Translations under genes and position numbers: made by a program
Part shown: positions 1 through 13,883 of the stretch, in pieces
How the letters are laid out: every line of letters begins with the position of its first letter
Position numbering within the stretch: the stretch's first letter is position 1
Notes under the pieces: generated by a model
The model's database searches: none
What the model was told of the DNA's origin: nothing
The model's input: only the letters and a program-made list of their open reading frames with translations
Assembly: GCF_001577835.2 (NCBI RefSeq)
Contig: NC_029516.1
Coordinates: 69,546,380-69,610,379 of the forward strand
From: Coturnix japonica
Taxonomy: Eukaryota > Chordata > Aves > Galliformes > Phasianidae
Direction of reading: 5' to 3'
DNA length: 64,000 bases

Positions 1-105
1 CCGTCCAACCTGGTCTTGAACACCTCCAAGGACGGGGCATCCACAACCTCCCTGGGCAGCCTGTTCCAGGGCCTAACCACTCTCCTAGTGAAGAAAGTGT
101 TCCAT
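1..105 (-). mobile_element. CR1 LINE 3'-region fragment
   Basis: The stretch resembles the reverse complement of the CR1 reverse-transcriptase C-terminal region, with the typical GAACACCTCCA...GGGGCATCCACAACCTCCCTGGGCAGCCTGTTCCAG pattern in broken-up form. It is continued from beyond the left edge and lies in the USP5 intron just upstream of the first exon visible here. CR1 is the dominant LINE of birds and reptiles, so this is one clue to the host. The same pattern recurs near 16.1 kb. Confidence 0.85.
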
Positions 106-168
106 CCTAACAGCTGCGATGGCATTCTTTGCCGTCTTCCTTCAGTCTTTCTCTCCCCTTCCTTCCAG

Positions 169-1573
169 GAGTCCGATGGCGGTTTATATATCTGCATGAA
201 CACGTTTCTGGGCTTTGGGAAGCAGTATGTGGAAAAGCATTACCAGAAAACAGGCCAGCGGGTCTATCTGCACCTCAAAAGGACACGGAAACCGGTAAAA
301 AAACAACACAAATCAAGTTGGCAGTAGTGAAAAATAATACAAGTCGTACTTGTTCTGGGAGGTGGGACGTGTCTCAGTATGAAATCAGGCGTAGAGTTTT
401 TCCTTCTCAATTCTAAGTGGTGTTTTTCTTGGTGAGCTGGGGTTCCCTGCACCTTCAGCTCTGCTGATGTTGAGCTGTTGTACCCAGTTGCTGGCCCAAG
501 CAATTGCTGCCGGCTTTGCAGTAGCATAACTTCAATCCTTGATGCTTGCCACAGCACGCCTGCCCCTCTAACTCTCCAACCCTATTTCTTCTCAATGAAA
601 TAGAAGGAAGAAGATGCTAATTCCAGCGCTGGGGACCCCCCAAGGAAGAAACCAACTCGCTTGGCTATTGGTAAGGAGCCATTTGTGTACCGTATATTGT
701 CATTTTGGATCAGTCTTTTGGAGCTGCTTGGCTTCGTGGCATATTTCTGTTCCCTTTCCCCTTCTAAGTTAGCTATGGCTAGTGTCTCCTCTCTTAACTC
801 ATTATGCCTGGTAGAGCTTGGTCCCATACTGGTCTGTTGTTTCATGTAAGCTACAGGCAAAGGAGCCTGGGAAACTATTTAATTTTTACCTCTTGCCACA
901 ATGTTTTTTTTTCCTTTCTGTAGGTGTAGAAGGTGGATTTGACATCACAGAGGAAAAGTTTGAATATGATGAAGATGTAAAAATAGTTATTTTACCAGAA
1001 CATTTGGATATTCCCCGTGATGGGCTGGAGGGACTACCTGACATGGTCAGAGACAGGGTATGTTTGGGTGGAGGGCAATGAAGCATTGCTGTGTGGGAGC
1101 TGCTGCCTTGTGATAATGCAGAACTGCTGTGAAGTCTCAGCTTGAAGTAAGCAGTCATATAAATTACTTAAACAGTGCTGTTATTGTATGGAGTATGACT
1201 GAGGCTCCCAAATACTGTCTTTTCATGAATGACTTGCAGTTCTGAACCTAAATGTACAGTGCTGTGGCACTGGAAGTTTCTTCTCTAGCACCCTGAATTG
1301 TTTTTCCTGCTCTTCTAACTAGATTGCCAGTGCAGTTGAAGCTATCCTTACAGCAGACTCAGCTTCCAGGAAGCAGGAGGTGCAGGCTTGGGATGGGGAG
1401 GTTCGACGTGTTTCTAAACACGCTTTTTCCCTGCACCAACTTCAGAATGATGTCCGCATCCCACCATGGTGAGCACAGTACTGAAATCTGTATCACTCTG
1501 TGTCCCAGAGGCACAATGATCATCTTCCTCTCCTGTCCCAGAAGATGAGATTTTCCTTTCTGGGGCCCTGCCT

Positions 1574-1608
<35 letters not shown>

Positions 1609-4600
1609 CTTGTGTAAACTCAAGACAAGAAGCAAACTGGGGTATTTCAGGAGGCTCAGCATTCTGAATTAAAAGATAAATGATATCACAGAAACTTTTG
1701 CTCATAATATGGTCAGTGGGTAATAATGGGGAAGGCTTGGGAGGTAGAACTCAAAGGTTTTTACCCTAACAGCACTTTTCTTCTGTTCCTTGTCGACAGT
1801 GGTTGGAAGTGCAGCAAGTGTGACATGAGGGAGAACCTGTGGCTGAACATGACCGATGGAGCCATCCTCTGTGGTCGGCGCTACTTTGATGGCAGTGGTG
1901 GCAACAATCATGCAGTCGAGCACTACCGGGAAACTGGCTACCCACTGGCTGTGAAACTGGGAACAATTACTCCTGATGGCGCTGGTGAGGAAGAGAGATC
2001 CAGAAAGGGTTATAGGTGCCAGGCACCACTCAGGATGACTTAGATCTCTCATAAGGTGAAAGAGGGAGGATTTCAAGGCTGATATTGCCCATGTTATGAC
2101 CTGGAACGTGCAGTGTAAATCTATCATGAACTTTCCCACTTGCCACTCTGACCTGCAGATAAAGAACCAGCTGATAAAATCTCTCATTTTTAATCTGAAA
2201 GCTTTTAGAACAGTTATCCAGCTTTCTTTCTTATTTTAAGTAGTGGGACATCTATCAAGGATTCCTTGTGTCTAAAATCCGAGGGTACAGCACAGTAACC
2301 CTTTTCTCATGCCAGGTATAGCTATACCTATACCTCAATCAGTGAGAAAGTTGCTGATCTTGTCATGTATTTTGGAGGAATCTCAGTATTCTATGTGTTG
2401 TGCTACTCTCCTGAAGAGAGAAAAGAAAGTCCAACTGCTCAGTTTGTCAAAACTCCCAGTTCTGAGCACACAGTTGTCTTCATCCAGAGTGAATTTAAGA
2501 TCACAGGCCATCATTATTTTCCTCTGTGTTTCTGCACAGATGTCTACTCATACGATGAGGATGACATGGTGTTGGATCCCAACCTGGCAGAACACCTGGC
2601 TCACTTTGGGATTGACATGCTCAAGATGCAGAAGGTGAGCGGTTGTTGCTGTGTAGGCCCAGAGGAGGAGAGAAGAATCTAAGTTTTCTTAGCTGGATCC
2701 CAACTTTCTGTGGCTGTGCAGAACCATTCCTGATGAAGAAGCGGTGTTTTATTTGTGGAATAGAGAGTTGCCTTGTCTGCTTCTCCTATTGCCTTTTTTG
2801 CCTTTCTTTCTTGTCCTGTAGTTTCATTTCACCATGGCTCTGGGTCAGTACTCTTGGCAGGAAGGTGCCTACACTCCTAGCTGTGCTCCCTAGATTTATT
2901 GTTAACTTGTGATTTTCATGTCCATTTTAAGGAAATGCCTTGGATTTCTCTCATGTTTCATAGCATTCCTCCTTCAGTCCCAGATATTCAAATACTTGAA
3001 AAGAATTCTCATATCTTCCTCCTCTTCTAACTTAATCGAACGATTAATTTTACACCATTTCTTTTCTGCCCTGCCCTTTTTACACCTCACTTGTTTTCTT
3101 GAGTCTTCTTTAAAGGTTTTCTCCTGTTCTTTCCCTCCACAGACAGACAAGACAATGACAGAACTGGAAATAGATATGAATCAACGTATTGGGGAATGGG
3201 AGCTCATCCAGGAGTCTGGTGTGCAGCTCAAGCCCCTTTATGGGCCCGGGTACACTGGTATCCGTAACTTGGGCAACAGTTGCTACCTCAATTCTGTGAT
3301 GCAGGTGCTGTTCAGTATCCCAGACTTCCAGAGAAAGTAAGTGGCTTTAATCACTCTTTTCCATTGGCCTGGGATCCCCTGGCATCAGTACAAAGGTCTC
3401 CTAGAGCTCTGAGTTTCTGTTGCAGGAATCGGGCTCAGAACTGTCTTTGCTTGATGAATCCATACGTCCCTTAGATTGCTCTGGTTTGTTCTACAGGTAC
3501 GTGGACAAGCTGGAGAAGATATTCCAAAGCGCGCCTTCGGATCCCACACAGGACTTCAGCACACAAGTGTACGTAGACTTTTGGTGAGAGAAGGAAGGCT
3601 GAAGCTGCCTGGGTGTATCCCTTCTGCATTGCTACAGGTTGCTCCCTCAAGCCTTGCCTCTTTGTTTCCATGGCCACCAGCAGACACACTGGTCTTCTGT
3701 GATCAGTAGGGATCTAAGCCGAGAAAGATCTGTTGAATGTCCTAGATGGAGAAAGGAGGGTTTATTTCAGTGCTGCTGGGGACTCTTAAACCTATGACGT
3801 AGGGGATGCAGTACCGTGTGTTACCACATGGGGATTTCTGGTAGGCGTATTCTGTTTGCATAACAGCTTCTTTGCAGAGAGGTTTGCTTTCTGCAGTGGA
3901 GGAAGATGGCTAAGAGCAAAGAGATACGTAGATTTAGGGGAAAAATAATATCACTCTCAGTGGATAATTTATATGTGCTTAAAGAGACTTCCTGCAAGAG
4001 GTATGGAAGAAGGAGCACACGTTTTCAGAGGGTGTTTCATTTAAATACGTTGCTTTGCTGTTGCACCTGCACTAAAACAGCAAAGCAGTACATGGAGGCT
4101 TGGGGTGAAGGAAAGGAAGGTAGCATTTATGGAACAGAATCCAGAGGTAAGCAAAGATTCTAAATTTGGGGTTAGGTGTTCAGTTAGGAGGGGACTGAGA
4201 CAGCCTGGCCAGAAGGATGAATTGGTAGTGTTCAGTTCCAGACAAATGGCAACGGTGATGGGGAAGAATTGGAGTGAAGTGAAAGAACAGGCGTGGGAAG
4301 AAGTCACTCGAGCATTGCTATTGTCCATTAAGTGCTTCACGGAGTTATTCTTAACCTTCCCCTTGGGAAAATGTGATCAGTCTGCTCATAGCATTGCTAT
4401 TTCTAGCTCAGGCAATTTCACTGTGCCCTGTTGTCTCCTGTGCTGTCAGTTAGATACGTTGCTACTTTACCCACGTCAGGCTGCAGTACAGCTTGGCTGC
4501 TGAGCAACAGCGGTTGAAAATGTTGAAGTCCAAGTAACTTTCCTTATGGGACCAGAGGGATCAGATCAAGATAAGGTGATCTTAGCTGATGCAGATAAGA

Positions 4601-7600
4601 AAGCCAGTCTCTGTGAGAACTCCAGTCATGCCAGCGTTAAAGCAGGATGGGTTGCTGTGGCTCCCAGAGTGTGTGGAGTTTGATGCTGACAGACTTTGTC
4701 ATTCCAGAGCCAAACTGGGTCATGGTCTGCTATCTGGGGAGTATTCAAAGCCAGCTCCTGCAGAAGGGGAACAGCAGCCTGATCAGAAGGTGAGCTCTGG
4801 GTATGGCTCCCACATGGTGTATGTTAAATGGGGAAGGAGGAGGGAGAACCGTGTCTGAAGACATGCCCTGGGGTTTGTACGATGGCCTTGTCACACAAAG
4901 AGCGTGGCTAGGAGTTGAGTGTTGCATACCAGGACACGTTTAGTACATTATAACCACCTCCTTCTTCCACCTTGTTATTTGCAGGGTGTACAGAACGGCA
5001 TCGCTCCACGCATGTTTAAGTCCCTCATTGGAAAGGGACACCCAGAATTTTCCACTAACCGGCAGCAGGATGCCCAGGAATTCTTTCTGCACTTCATCAA
5101 CATGGTGGAGGTAATGGCTGAGTTTGTTTCTCTGATTTTGGAAAAGCCTGACTTTTTTTTCTTGCTGTAACTGGCCATGAGATGATCACAGAAGATGACT
5201 GTAGGTTCCTCTTTGCTTTTCCTGTGGACTGGGTATAGAAATTAATACTCTCACCATGTCCTGTGTGGGACTGCTGCTGCCATAGATACTTATTTCTGCC
5301 ATTCTGATGCCACATCTGTCCATGTAATCTCTCCCTCTTTCAGAGGAACTGCCGCAGCTCGGAGAACCCTAATGAGGTCTTCCGTTTTCTGGTGGAGGAG
5401 AAGCTGAAGTGTCTGGCCACAGAAAAGGTGAAATACACCCAGCGTGTGGACTATATCATGCAGCTGCCAGTACCCATGGATGCTGCACTCAACAAAGGTC
5501 AGTAGTATGTCATAGCTAGGATAGCAGCATACATCAGGAAAGAGTCTTCCTCAAGCTACTGCTCTGCCACTTCTGAAGCCAGATCCTTCACCTGCTCTTG
5601 TAGGATTGGGCTCATTTCTTCAGTGGTGTGACAGTGATGTCCCTCTGGAGCCTCTCCCTCCTACACTTCAAGCTGGGCTGTGATTTAACAGCAAAGCAGA
5701 ACTGCAGAAGCAGAACAGTGCTCACTTTGCTCCATCCTTGAGAATGAATGTCCATGTATCTGTAGGCCCATTCAGCCTCTAGTTGTAGGTTACACAAGTG
5801 TTTTATTTGTACCTAGGGGTGGTCCTTGACTCCTGTACTTTATTCTCCAGATGAACTACTGGAATATGAGGAGAAGAAGCGGCAGGCGGAGGAAGAGAAG
5901 CAGCCACTGCCTGAGCTGGTGCGAGCCAAGGTGCCTTTCAGCTCCTGCCTGGAGGCCTATGGAGCTCCGGAGCAGGTGGATGATTTCTGGAGCACAGCCT
6001 TGCAGGCCAAGTCTGTGGCTCTCAAGTGAGTGTGTGGGGTTTACTAACTTGCCAGGCCATGGTGAGCGGGCTGCAGCTGATTCACAGGGAGACTTGTTTT
6101 TATCGCCTGGAGGAGCATTGCCAGAGCTCTTCAGTCCTCCAGATCCCTTGTCCATAGAACATGAAAGCAGAAGGGAACCGGTCCATCAGTGCTGGAGTGT
6201 AATCCCCTGAAGGATTACAGTGAGCAGAACAACAGTGCGTGTGTGAAGTCCTTTCCATTAGACTTCAGCTGCTGAGAGGCTAGGAAAATACAGTGACATC
6301 TCAGAAAACTGGCAGCTTTTATTCTGAATGCAATTTAGCTTTAAAACTAGTAGTGACGAGTATAACAACACCAGTCCTGCGTAGTCTCCAGACTGTCTCT
6401 AAGGGACCTTTTTTAGCTGGTAAGGTTTGAGTAAAATGCTGAGCATAACAACTGAGTTAAAGTAGGGTAACTTAAATGCTAAGAGCAGAGCTTTAATTTG
6501 TCTCACTGCCAGCAGCACATCTCACAATGGTGCAAAGGTGTAGTGAGAAGAACACAAACTTAAGCAGCTTCCTTCTGTGATGTTACTGTCTTGCAATGAA
6601 AGAGTAGTCCCCAAAGAACCCAGTAAAGCCATAGAAAGGGAGGTGGTTTTTTTTTCCTGCATTATTAAGCAGTAGCAACTAAAAATGAACAGTAAAACAA
6701 CTGCTGTGAAAAATAATGCTTTGCTTTTAAATAGTGAGTTGTGTTCAAAAGCTTTGTTAGAATTAGCATTGAATATATACTGTTGCTTAAATTAACTTGC
6801 TGCATGCTATGATTATTCTGATAATGAGTATCTGTCTCTCTTCATGTTGCTGCTCCCTTCACAAAGGTTCCCCTCTGTTTTCAGAGATGCCAGACACGCT
6901 TTGCCTCAAGTTGTCTGACTAAATAACGTTCAATCAAATTCACTCACTGTCAGCTTAAGATTTACCTCTTCCGCTTCACTTTTGCACTTGAAAGCTTGTC
7001 ACTTTCTGCAGCTTTATCTGTTGGTCTAATAAAAGATTTTATTTCTTGCATTCCTTAAGAATCAAATTAAATCCTAAAATCTGAGTCAGCTTATAAAGTG
7101 CACGATTGGAAGATAAAGAATGTACAATTTTTCCTTATCCCCCAAGATTTTGTAAATGCTTTATTCCATCTAATCTTGTCAGAGCACCTGCTTTAGAGAT
7201 TGTTTGGTGTTTAAGAAGCTGTAAGCTCAGCCCAGGAGAGCTTTGTGTATCTCCCTGCTTTAGGACATGCCCCTACCTTACTCGTGATTTCTTGAATGGA
7301 GTAGATACCCTCAGTCACTGCTGACAAAGTATAAACTGGCTGTTATGTCGATGTCTTTCAGAACAACGCGGTTCGCCTCTTTCCCAGATTATCTGGTGAT
7401 TCAGATCAAGAAATTCACTTTTGGTCTGGATTGGGTGCCCAAAAAGCTTGGTAAGAAATACAGAGCATATTGGTACAAGGCGTCATAAATGGGTATTGTG
7501 ATCCTTGCTCCACAGAGGAAAGTAACTACCCCAAGAGGAGCTGCAGGCCTGCATGTTGTATCCCCAGTGACTTACCCTTCTAGAGCTCCCAGCAGTGTCC

Positions 7601-9929
7601 TTTTGTTTCTGCCTTTGACTGAGCAAACCCTCTGTCTTGTAGATGTGTCCATTGAAATGCCGGAGGAGCTGGATATCTCTGCACTGCAGGGGATGGGGCT
7701 GCAGGATGGAGAAGAAGAAATGCCAGACATTGCACCCCCACTGGTGACACCAGATGAGCCCAAAGGTAGCCTGGGGTTCTATGGCAACGAGGACGACGAC
7801 TCCTTCTGCTCCCCTCACTTCTCCTCTCCGACATGTTAGTGATTCTCCTCCTCTCTTCCTGATGCCTGATTCATTTCCTTGCTCTCCTTGTCTTGTCTCC
7901 TTTCCTAGTGGTTTCAGACTTTTCCTGTCCCTCTGTCTGTGAATATCAGCTGCCGCCCTTGCATGTGAGGGTGTTATGCGAGGGAGTTTGTTAATTCCCG
8001 CACTGTGGGAGATGAGAATGTGGCATGTCTTGTGCATTTAGAAGGGGTAGAGCTGAGACTGACACAAGATTTACCTGGCAGAAGTATCTAGACGAACCAT
8101 AGCACAGGGCAGGGGTTGAAGGTTAGGAAATGGCCAGCGCTGCTGAGTTAATGAGGTGAATGAATCCCCGTGTTCCCTGGAGTGCAGCTGTGTGAAACCA
8201 TGTATCTGAAAAAAGATTTTGAGGATGAGGAGAGCAGAGTGAGGAAATGGCTTGGGAAGCTGTATGGGACTGCACAAAACAGTGCAGGCACGGCTTGGGT
8301 GGGAGTGGGCGGCTCTAATCTCTGTCTTCTCACAGCCCCCATGTTGGATGAGTCGGTGATTATCCAGCTAGTGGAGATGGGCTTTCCCATGGATGCTTGC
8401 CGCAAAGCTGTGTATTACACAGGGAACAGTGGGGTTGAAGCTGCCATGAACTGGGTCATGTCACACATGGACGATCCAGGTAGGAATGAGATCACATGGC
8501 CATGGAGAAACTTAGTGCATCTGGGTCATGTCTCACTTCCTATTCCATTGCAACAGTGGAAAAAACAGTCATTTGAACCTCAGACTGTGTCCCTTTGGGG
8601 GCTGTTTTGTTTCCTGCTGCAGATTTTGCTAACCCGCTAGTTCTCCCCGGATCCAGTGGACCAGGGTCGACTATCGCCTGTCCAGACCCTCCATCAGAAG
8701 ACAGTGTGGCCACCATTGTCTCCATGGGCTTCTCCCGGGACCAGGCTATGAAAGCACTTAGAGCAACGGTGAGGGGCACGGGTGACATCAAAGCCAAATA
8801 GTTTTCTAAGGAATAGGCTTTTGCAAGACTTTTCCTTTGCCTTCCAGAACAACAGCCTGGAGCGTGCAGTGGATTGGATCTTTAGTCACATTGATGACCT
8901 CGATGCAGAAGCTGCTATGGATATCTCAGAGGGGCGCTCGGCAGCAGAGTCCATCTCTGAATCTGTTCCTGTTGGTCCTAAAGTGCGCAATGGGCCTGGA
9001 AGTGAGTTTTCCAAGCAGAATGAATGGGGTGCAAGCTCATCCAATCTAATCGGTGCAGTAAATCCATAGGTATCAGTGGCAGCAGCTCCCACAGAGCTGA
9101 AGGGGAGCGGGGAGGAAAAGGAGAAGGGTGGCAATGTAGGGGCCTAAACCCTTCAGCATGGGGATTAGTTGGAAGCTGATAAGAGTGAGGCCAAGGAGGT
9201 GCTGTCAAATGAAAGACAGGAAGGACTGTGCTTCTTTCTCCCATATTCTGATCTTTGGTCTCATTGAGAAACCAAGTTCCAATCCATTTGCAGAACTCTA
9301 ATGCCAATGCAGTTTTGCCCCTGGTCTCTATAGGGAGGTGGAATTCCTGCCACTACCCATGCAGCATACCTGAGCCAAACGAGCTTGGAAGAGAAAAGGC
9401 TCAGTGGAAGTTGTCATCTCGTGTTTCATTGCACATTTGGCCTCAAGTCACTCGCACTTGACTGGGACCCACGTTTAAGTTATTACCTAGGAGAGCTTCC
9501 ATCAGATCTCTGAGTTCTCTAGAGGGCTGTGCACTGATCTGTGGCACCTTTATCTGATACCTCTTCTCTCTTCCTCACAAGAATATCAGCTGTTTGCCTT
9601 CATCAGCCACATGGGCACTTCGACTATGTGTGGTCACTATGTTTGTCACATCAAGAAAGATGGCAGGTAAGAGGGGATTTGACATAAGCGGTCTCTGAAG
9701 TACGGCTTTAAGCCACTGTTCTGCCCTATTTCTTCATGTGGTGGCGAACAGAGAGAAGCGAGCTGGCAAAGAGGCTCACGTAGCATCTTTGCCGTACAAA
9801 AGGGGGAAGCTGAGGAACGCTGTTGTGTGTTGCAGGTGGGTGATCTACAACGACCAGAAGGTCTGTGCTTCTGAGAAGCCCCCCAAGGACCTGGGCTACA
9901 TCTACTTCTATCAGCGGATCCCCAGCTAG
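169..9929 (+). CDS. USP5: USP5 (isopeptidase T), ubiquitin-specific protease 5; 5' partial
   Basis: This deubiquitinase disassembles free, unanchored polyubiquitin chains in cytosol and nucleus. Nineteen coding exons are visible: 169-294, 604-670, 924-1057, 1323-1468, 1800-1984, 2540-2634, 3143-3336, 3497-3568, 4708-4789, 4985-5110, 5344-5497, 5851-6025, 7362-7450, 7643-7834, 8336-8479, 8623-8768, 8848-9001, 9582-9666 and 9836-9929 (TAG). They give 819 residues, so only about the first 37 of the roughly 858 in the human protein are missing, in an exon left of the window. The ZnF-UBP domain (CGWKCSKC...[14 protein letters not shown]) spans the exons at 1323-1984. The catalytic Cys is in LGNSCYLNS (codon 3281-3283) and the catalytic His in CGHYVCH (codon 9635-9637). 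Two UBA domains lie in 8336-8479 and 8623-9001. All splice sites are GT-AG and phases agree. The gene looks intact. Neighbour TPI1 follows in the same orientation. Confidence 0.97.
1576..1607. repeat. (TG)16 microsatellite
   Basis: An uninterrupted TG dinucleotide tract lies in a USP5 intron, about 110 bp after the donor at 1469. Such tracts are commonly length-polymorphic. No function is claimed. Confidence 0.95.
6026..7361 (+). other. Longest USP5 intron; nothing else recognised
   Basis: This 1.3-kb AT-rich intron separates the exon ending ...QAKSVALK from the one starting TTRFASF. I see no repeat family, RNA gene or conserved coding piece in it by eye. Confidence 0.6.
7766..7834 (+). other. 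USP5: USP5 alternative-exon extension (two competing 5' splice sites)
   Basis: The exon starting at 7643 can end at 7765 (CCCAAAG|gtagcc) or at 7834 (ccgacat|gttagt). The 69-nt extension encodes 23 residues beginning [12 protein letters not shown]. Both choices stay in frame with the next exon at 8336, giving ...PKAPMLDE (short) or ...SPTSPMLDE (long). These are the same two junctions that distinguish the known short and long human USP5 isoforms, which differ by 23 residues just before UBA1. Conservation of both donors suggests that the alternative splicing is ancient. Confidence 0.85.
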
Positions 9930-10353
9930 AACAGCCTCTCGCTGTGTGTGGAGGGGGGGAAAGCGGGCCCGAGGCAAGGAAGGGGAGGGTGGGGGCGGTC
10001 AGAGCAGGGCCCGCCTCCCCTGCTCCTCATACCCGCTCTTCCCTTCCCGTCCTCGCAGTGGGACGCTCAGGGGAGCCGTGTTCCACGCCGGGCTGCGGCC
10101 GGAGCCCCTGAGGTTGGCAGCGAAGGGGGTTGTGAGGGTGGGAACGTCCCTTCGCTCCCTGCAGCCGCTGCTCGGCTCTGCCGCTGGGGGGGACGCCGGC
10201 TGCCGGTGTCCCGCAGGGGCAGGTTGTGCATGTGGCTCGGGCCGTGCTTTCTGCCTGCCCTCCCGGGGAGGGGGCAGCACGGGAAGCGGCGCGGGCCGTG
10301 AGCGGTGCCCCCTCCCTGCGTGCCCTTCACATGCCAAAATACACGAGGGACAA

Positions 10354-10359
10354 AATAAA
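10354..10359 (+). terminator. USP5: USP5 poly(A) signal AATAAA
   Basis: A canonical AATAAA sits about 425 bp after the USP5 stop codon and is followed by a GT-rich stretch (cggtgtgttctgtg). This implies a short 3' UTR ending near 10375, only about 230 bp before the TPI1 TATA box. Confidence 0.85.
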
Positions 10360-10524
10360 AGTCAAAATACGGCCTTGTCGGTGTGTTCTGTGCAGCTGCG
10401 GCCCCGGCAGCCCCAACTCGGGCACTGCTACGAGCTTCAGGACGGAGAAGGGAGGTGACGTGCCTCTGAGAACGGCCGCAGCCATCCCCAAACGGAGGCT
10501 GCCAGGGCCCCGGGGGTGGGAGGG

Positions 10525-10589
10525 AGGAGCTACCGGGGGTGGGAGGAGCTACCGGGGGGCTGGGCCTCGCGCAGTGCCGGGCTATAAAA
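10525..10589 (+). promoter_or_regulatory. TPI1: TPI1 core promoter with TATA box
   Basis: TATAAAA is at 10583-10589, 76 bp before the TPI1 start codon, so transcription probably begins near 10613. Just upstream a GGTGGGAGGAGCTACCGGGGG-like unit is present twice in tandem (about 10521-10558), making a GC-rich, Sp1-type environment. A TATA box combined with GC boxes is also known for the mammalian TPI1 promoter. Confidence 0.8.
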
Positions 10590-10640
10590 CCGGCCTCCGC
10601 GGGCTCCGTGCTGTTGCCGACCTTCCCCCCGTGCTGGTGA

Positions 10641-13037
<2,397 letters not shown>

Positions 13038-13446
13038 AGCAGCCTGTGAGGAGCAGTCCCTTACGGTTAACAGCAAGAAACTGAAGCAAGAAGGGACCTT
13101 TTGTTGCACGTCTCTTGGTACAGAGGCTTCTTCTGAGGCTTTCCCCCACCACCACAATTATTGTTGTAGCTGTGCTGCTAACCCCCACCACCTTGTTGGA
13201 GTCCCATTAGTGTGAACCCATCTTCCTTTCTGAACTGGCAAAATCCTCGGTTATCTGGCGAGCTGTTAGAGCCCACAGTCAACCTGGCTCTTGCCTCTCT
13301 CTCTCTTTGCAGACCTGCAGGGAGGGAGGGCCACTAGTACTGGGGGGAGGAAAAAGGAACCACCATCTGCATCCTTCAGCTCCATCTGCAAGGAGCCTGG
13401 CAGCTTAGACCCTTGTGAGACACCTCACCAATGTCCTGTACTGAAC

Positions 13447-13452
13447 AATAAA
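13447..13452 (+). terminator. TPI1: TPI1 poly(A) signal AATAAA
   Basis: AATAAA lies 410 bp after the TPI1 stop and is followed by a TGTCCTGGTTC downstream element. The transcript should end near 13470. Confidence 0.85.
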
Positions 13453-13469
13453 TGAAAAGACAAAAATAC

Positions 13470-13883
13470 CCTGCGTGTCCTGGTTCTTATTCAGAAGCAG
13501 TTAAGGACAAGGTGTATACAGATGAAGTACTTTGGGGGTCGATAGTTACAGGGAGTGCAGTGTGTTTGGGAGTTCTGCTTTTGTGGGGTTTTAGAACCCT
13601 GCTGTGAGTGCTGCCTGGAGAGCAGCTCTGCAGGGGACCAGGAGAGTGACCTACATGAGGAAAACAGATTGAGATGTGCATCACTCTTGCTGTATTCAGG
13701 AGGATAGAATAAAAGCTCAGAACGATCACAAGCCGGAACACACGGGGCCTGGGGAGGCGGATCCGCCGTTGCCCGTCAGCGTGGCGCTGTGGGAGCGGTG
13801 CCGGGGCCCGCCCCCGTTTCCAAGGCAGCGGCGCGGCCTGGCGGGCACGGGGCGCTGTGAGCCGTCGGGAGCGGGTCGAGGAG
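13470..13883 (+). promoter_or_regulatory. LRRC23: TPI1-LRRC23 gap with LRRC23 promoter and candidate RFX half-sites
   Basis: Only about 400 bp separate the TPI1 poly(A) site from the LRRC23 start codon. The last 130 bp are GC-rich. Two imperfect X-box-like sites are visible: GTTGCC at 13768-13773, with only a weak partner, and GTTTCCAAGGCAGC at 13816-13829, which is two mismatches from GTNRCC-N2-RGYAAC. RFX factors drive many cilia genes through X-boxes, and LRRC23 is an axonemal gene, so the sites are plausible but weak. In human, SPSB2 lies between these two genes; it is absent here. Confidence 0.5.
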
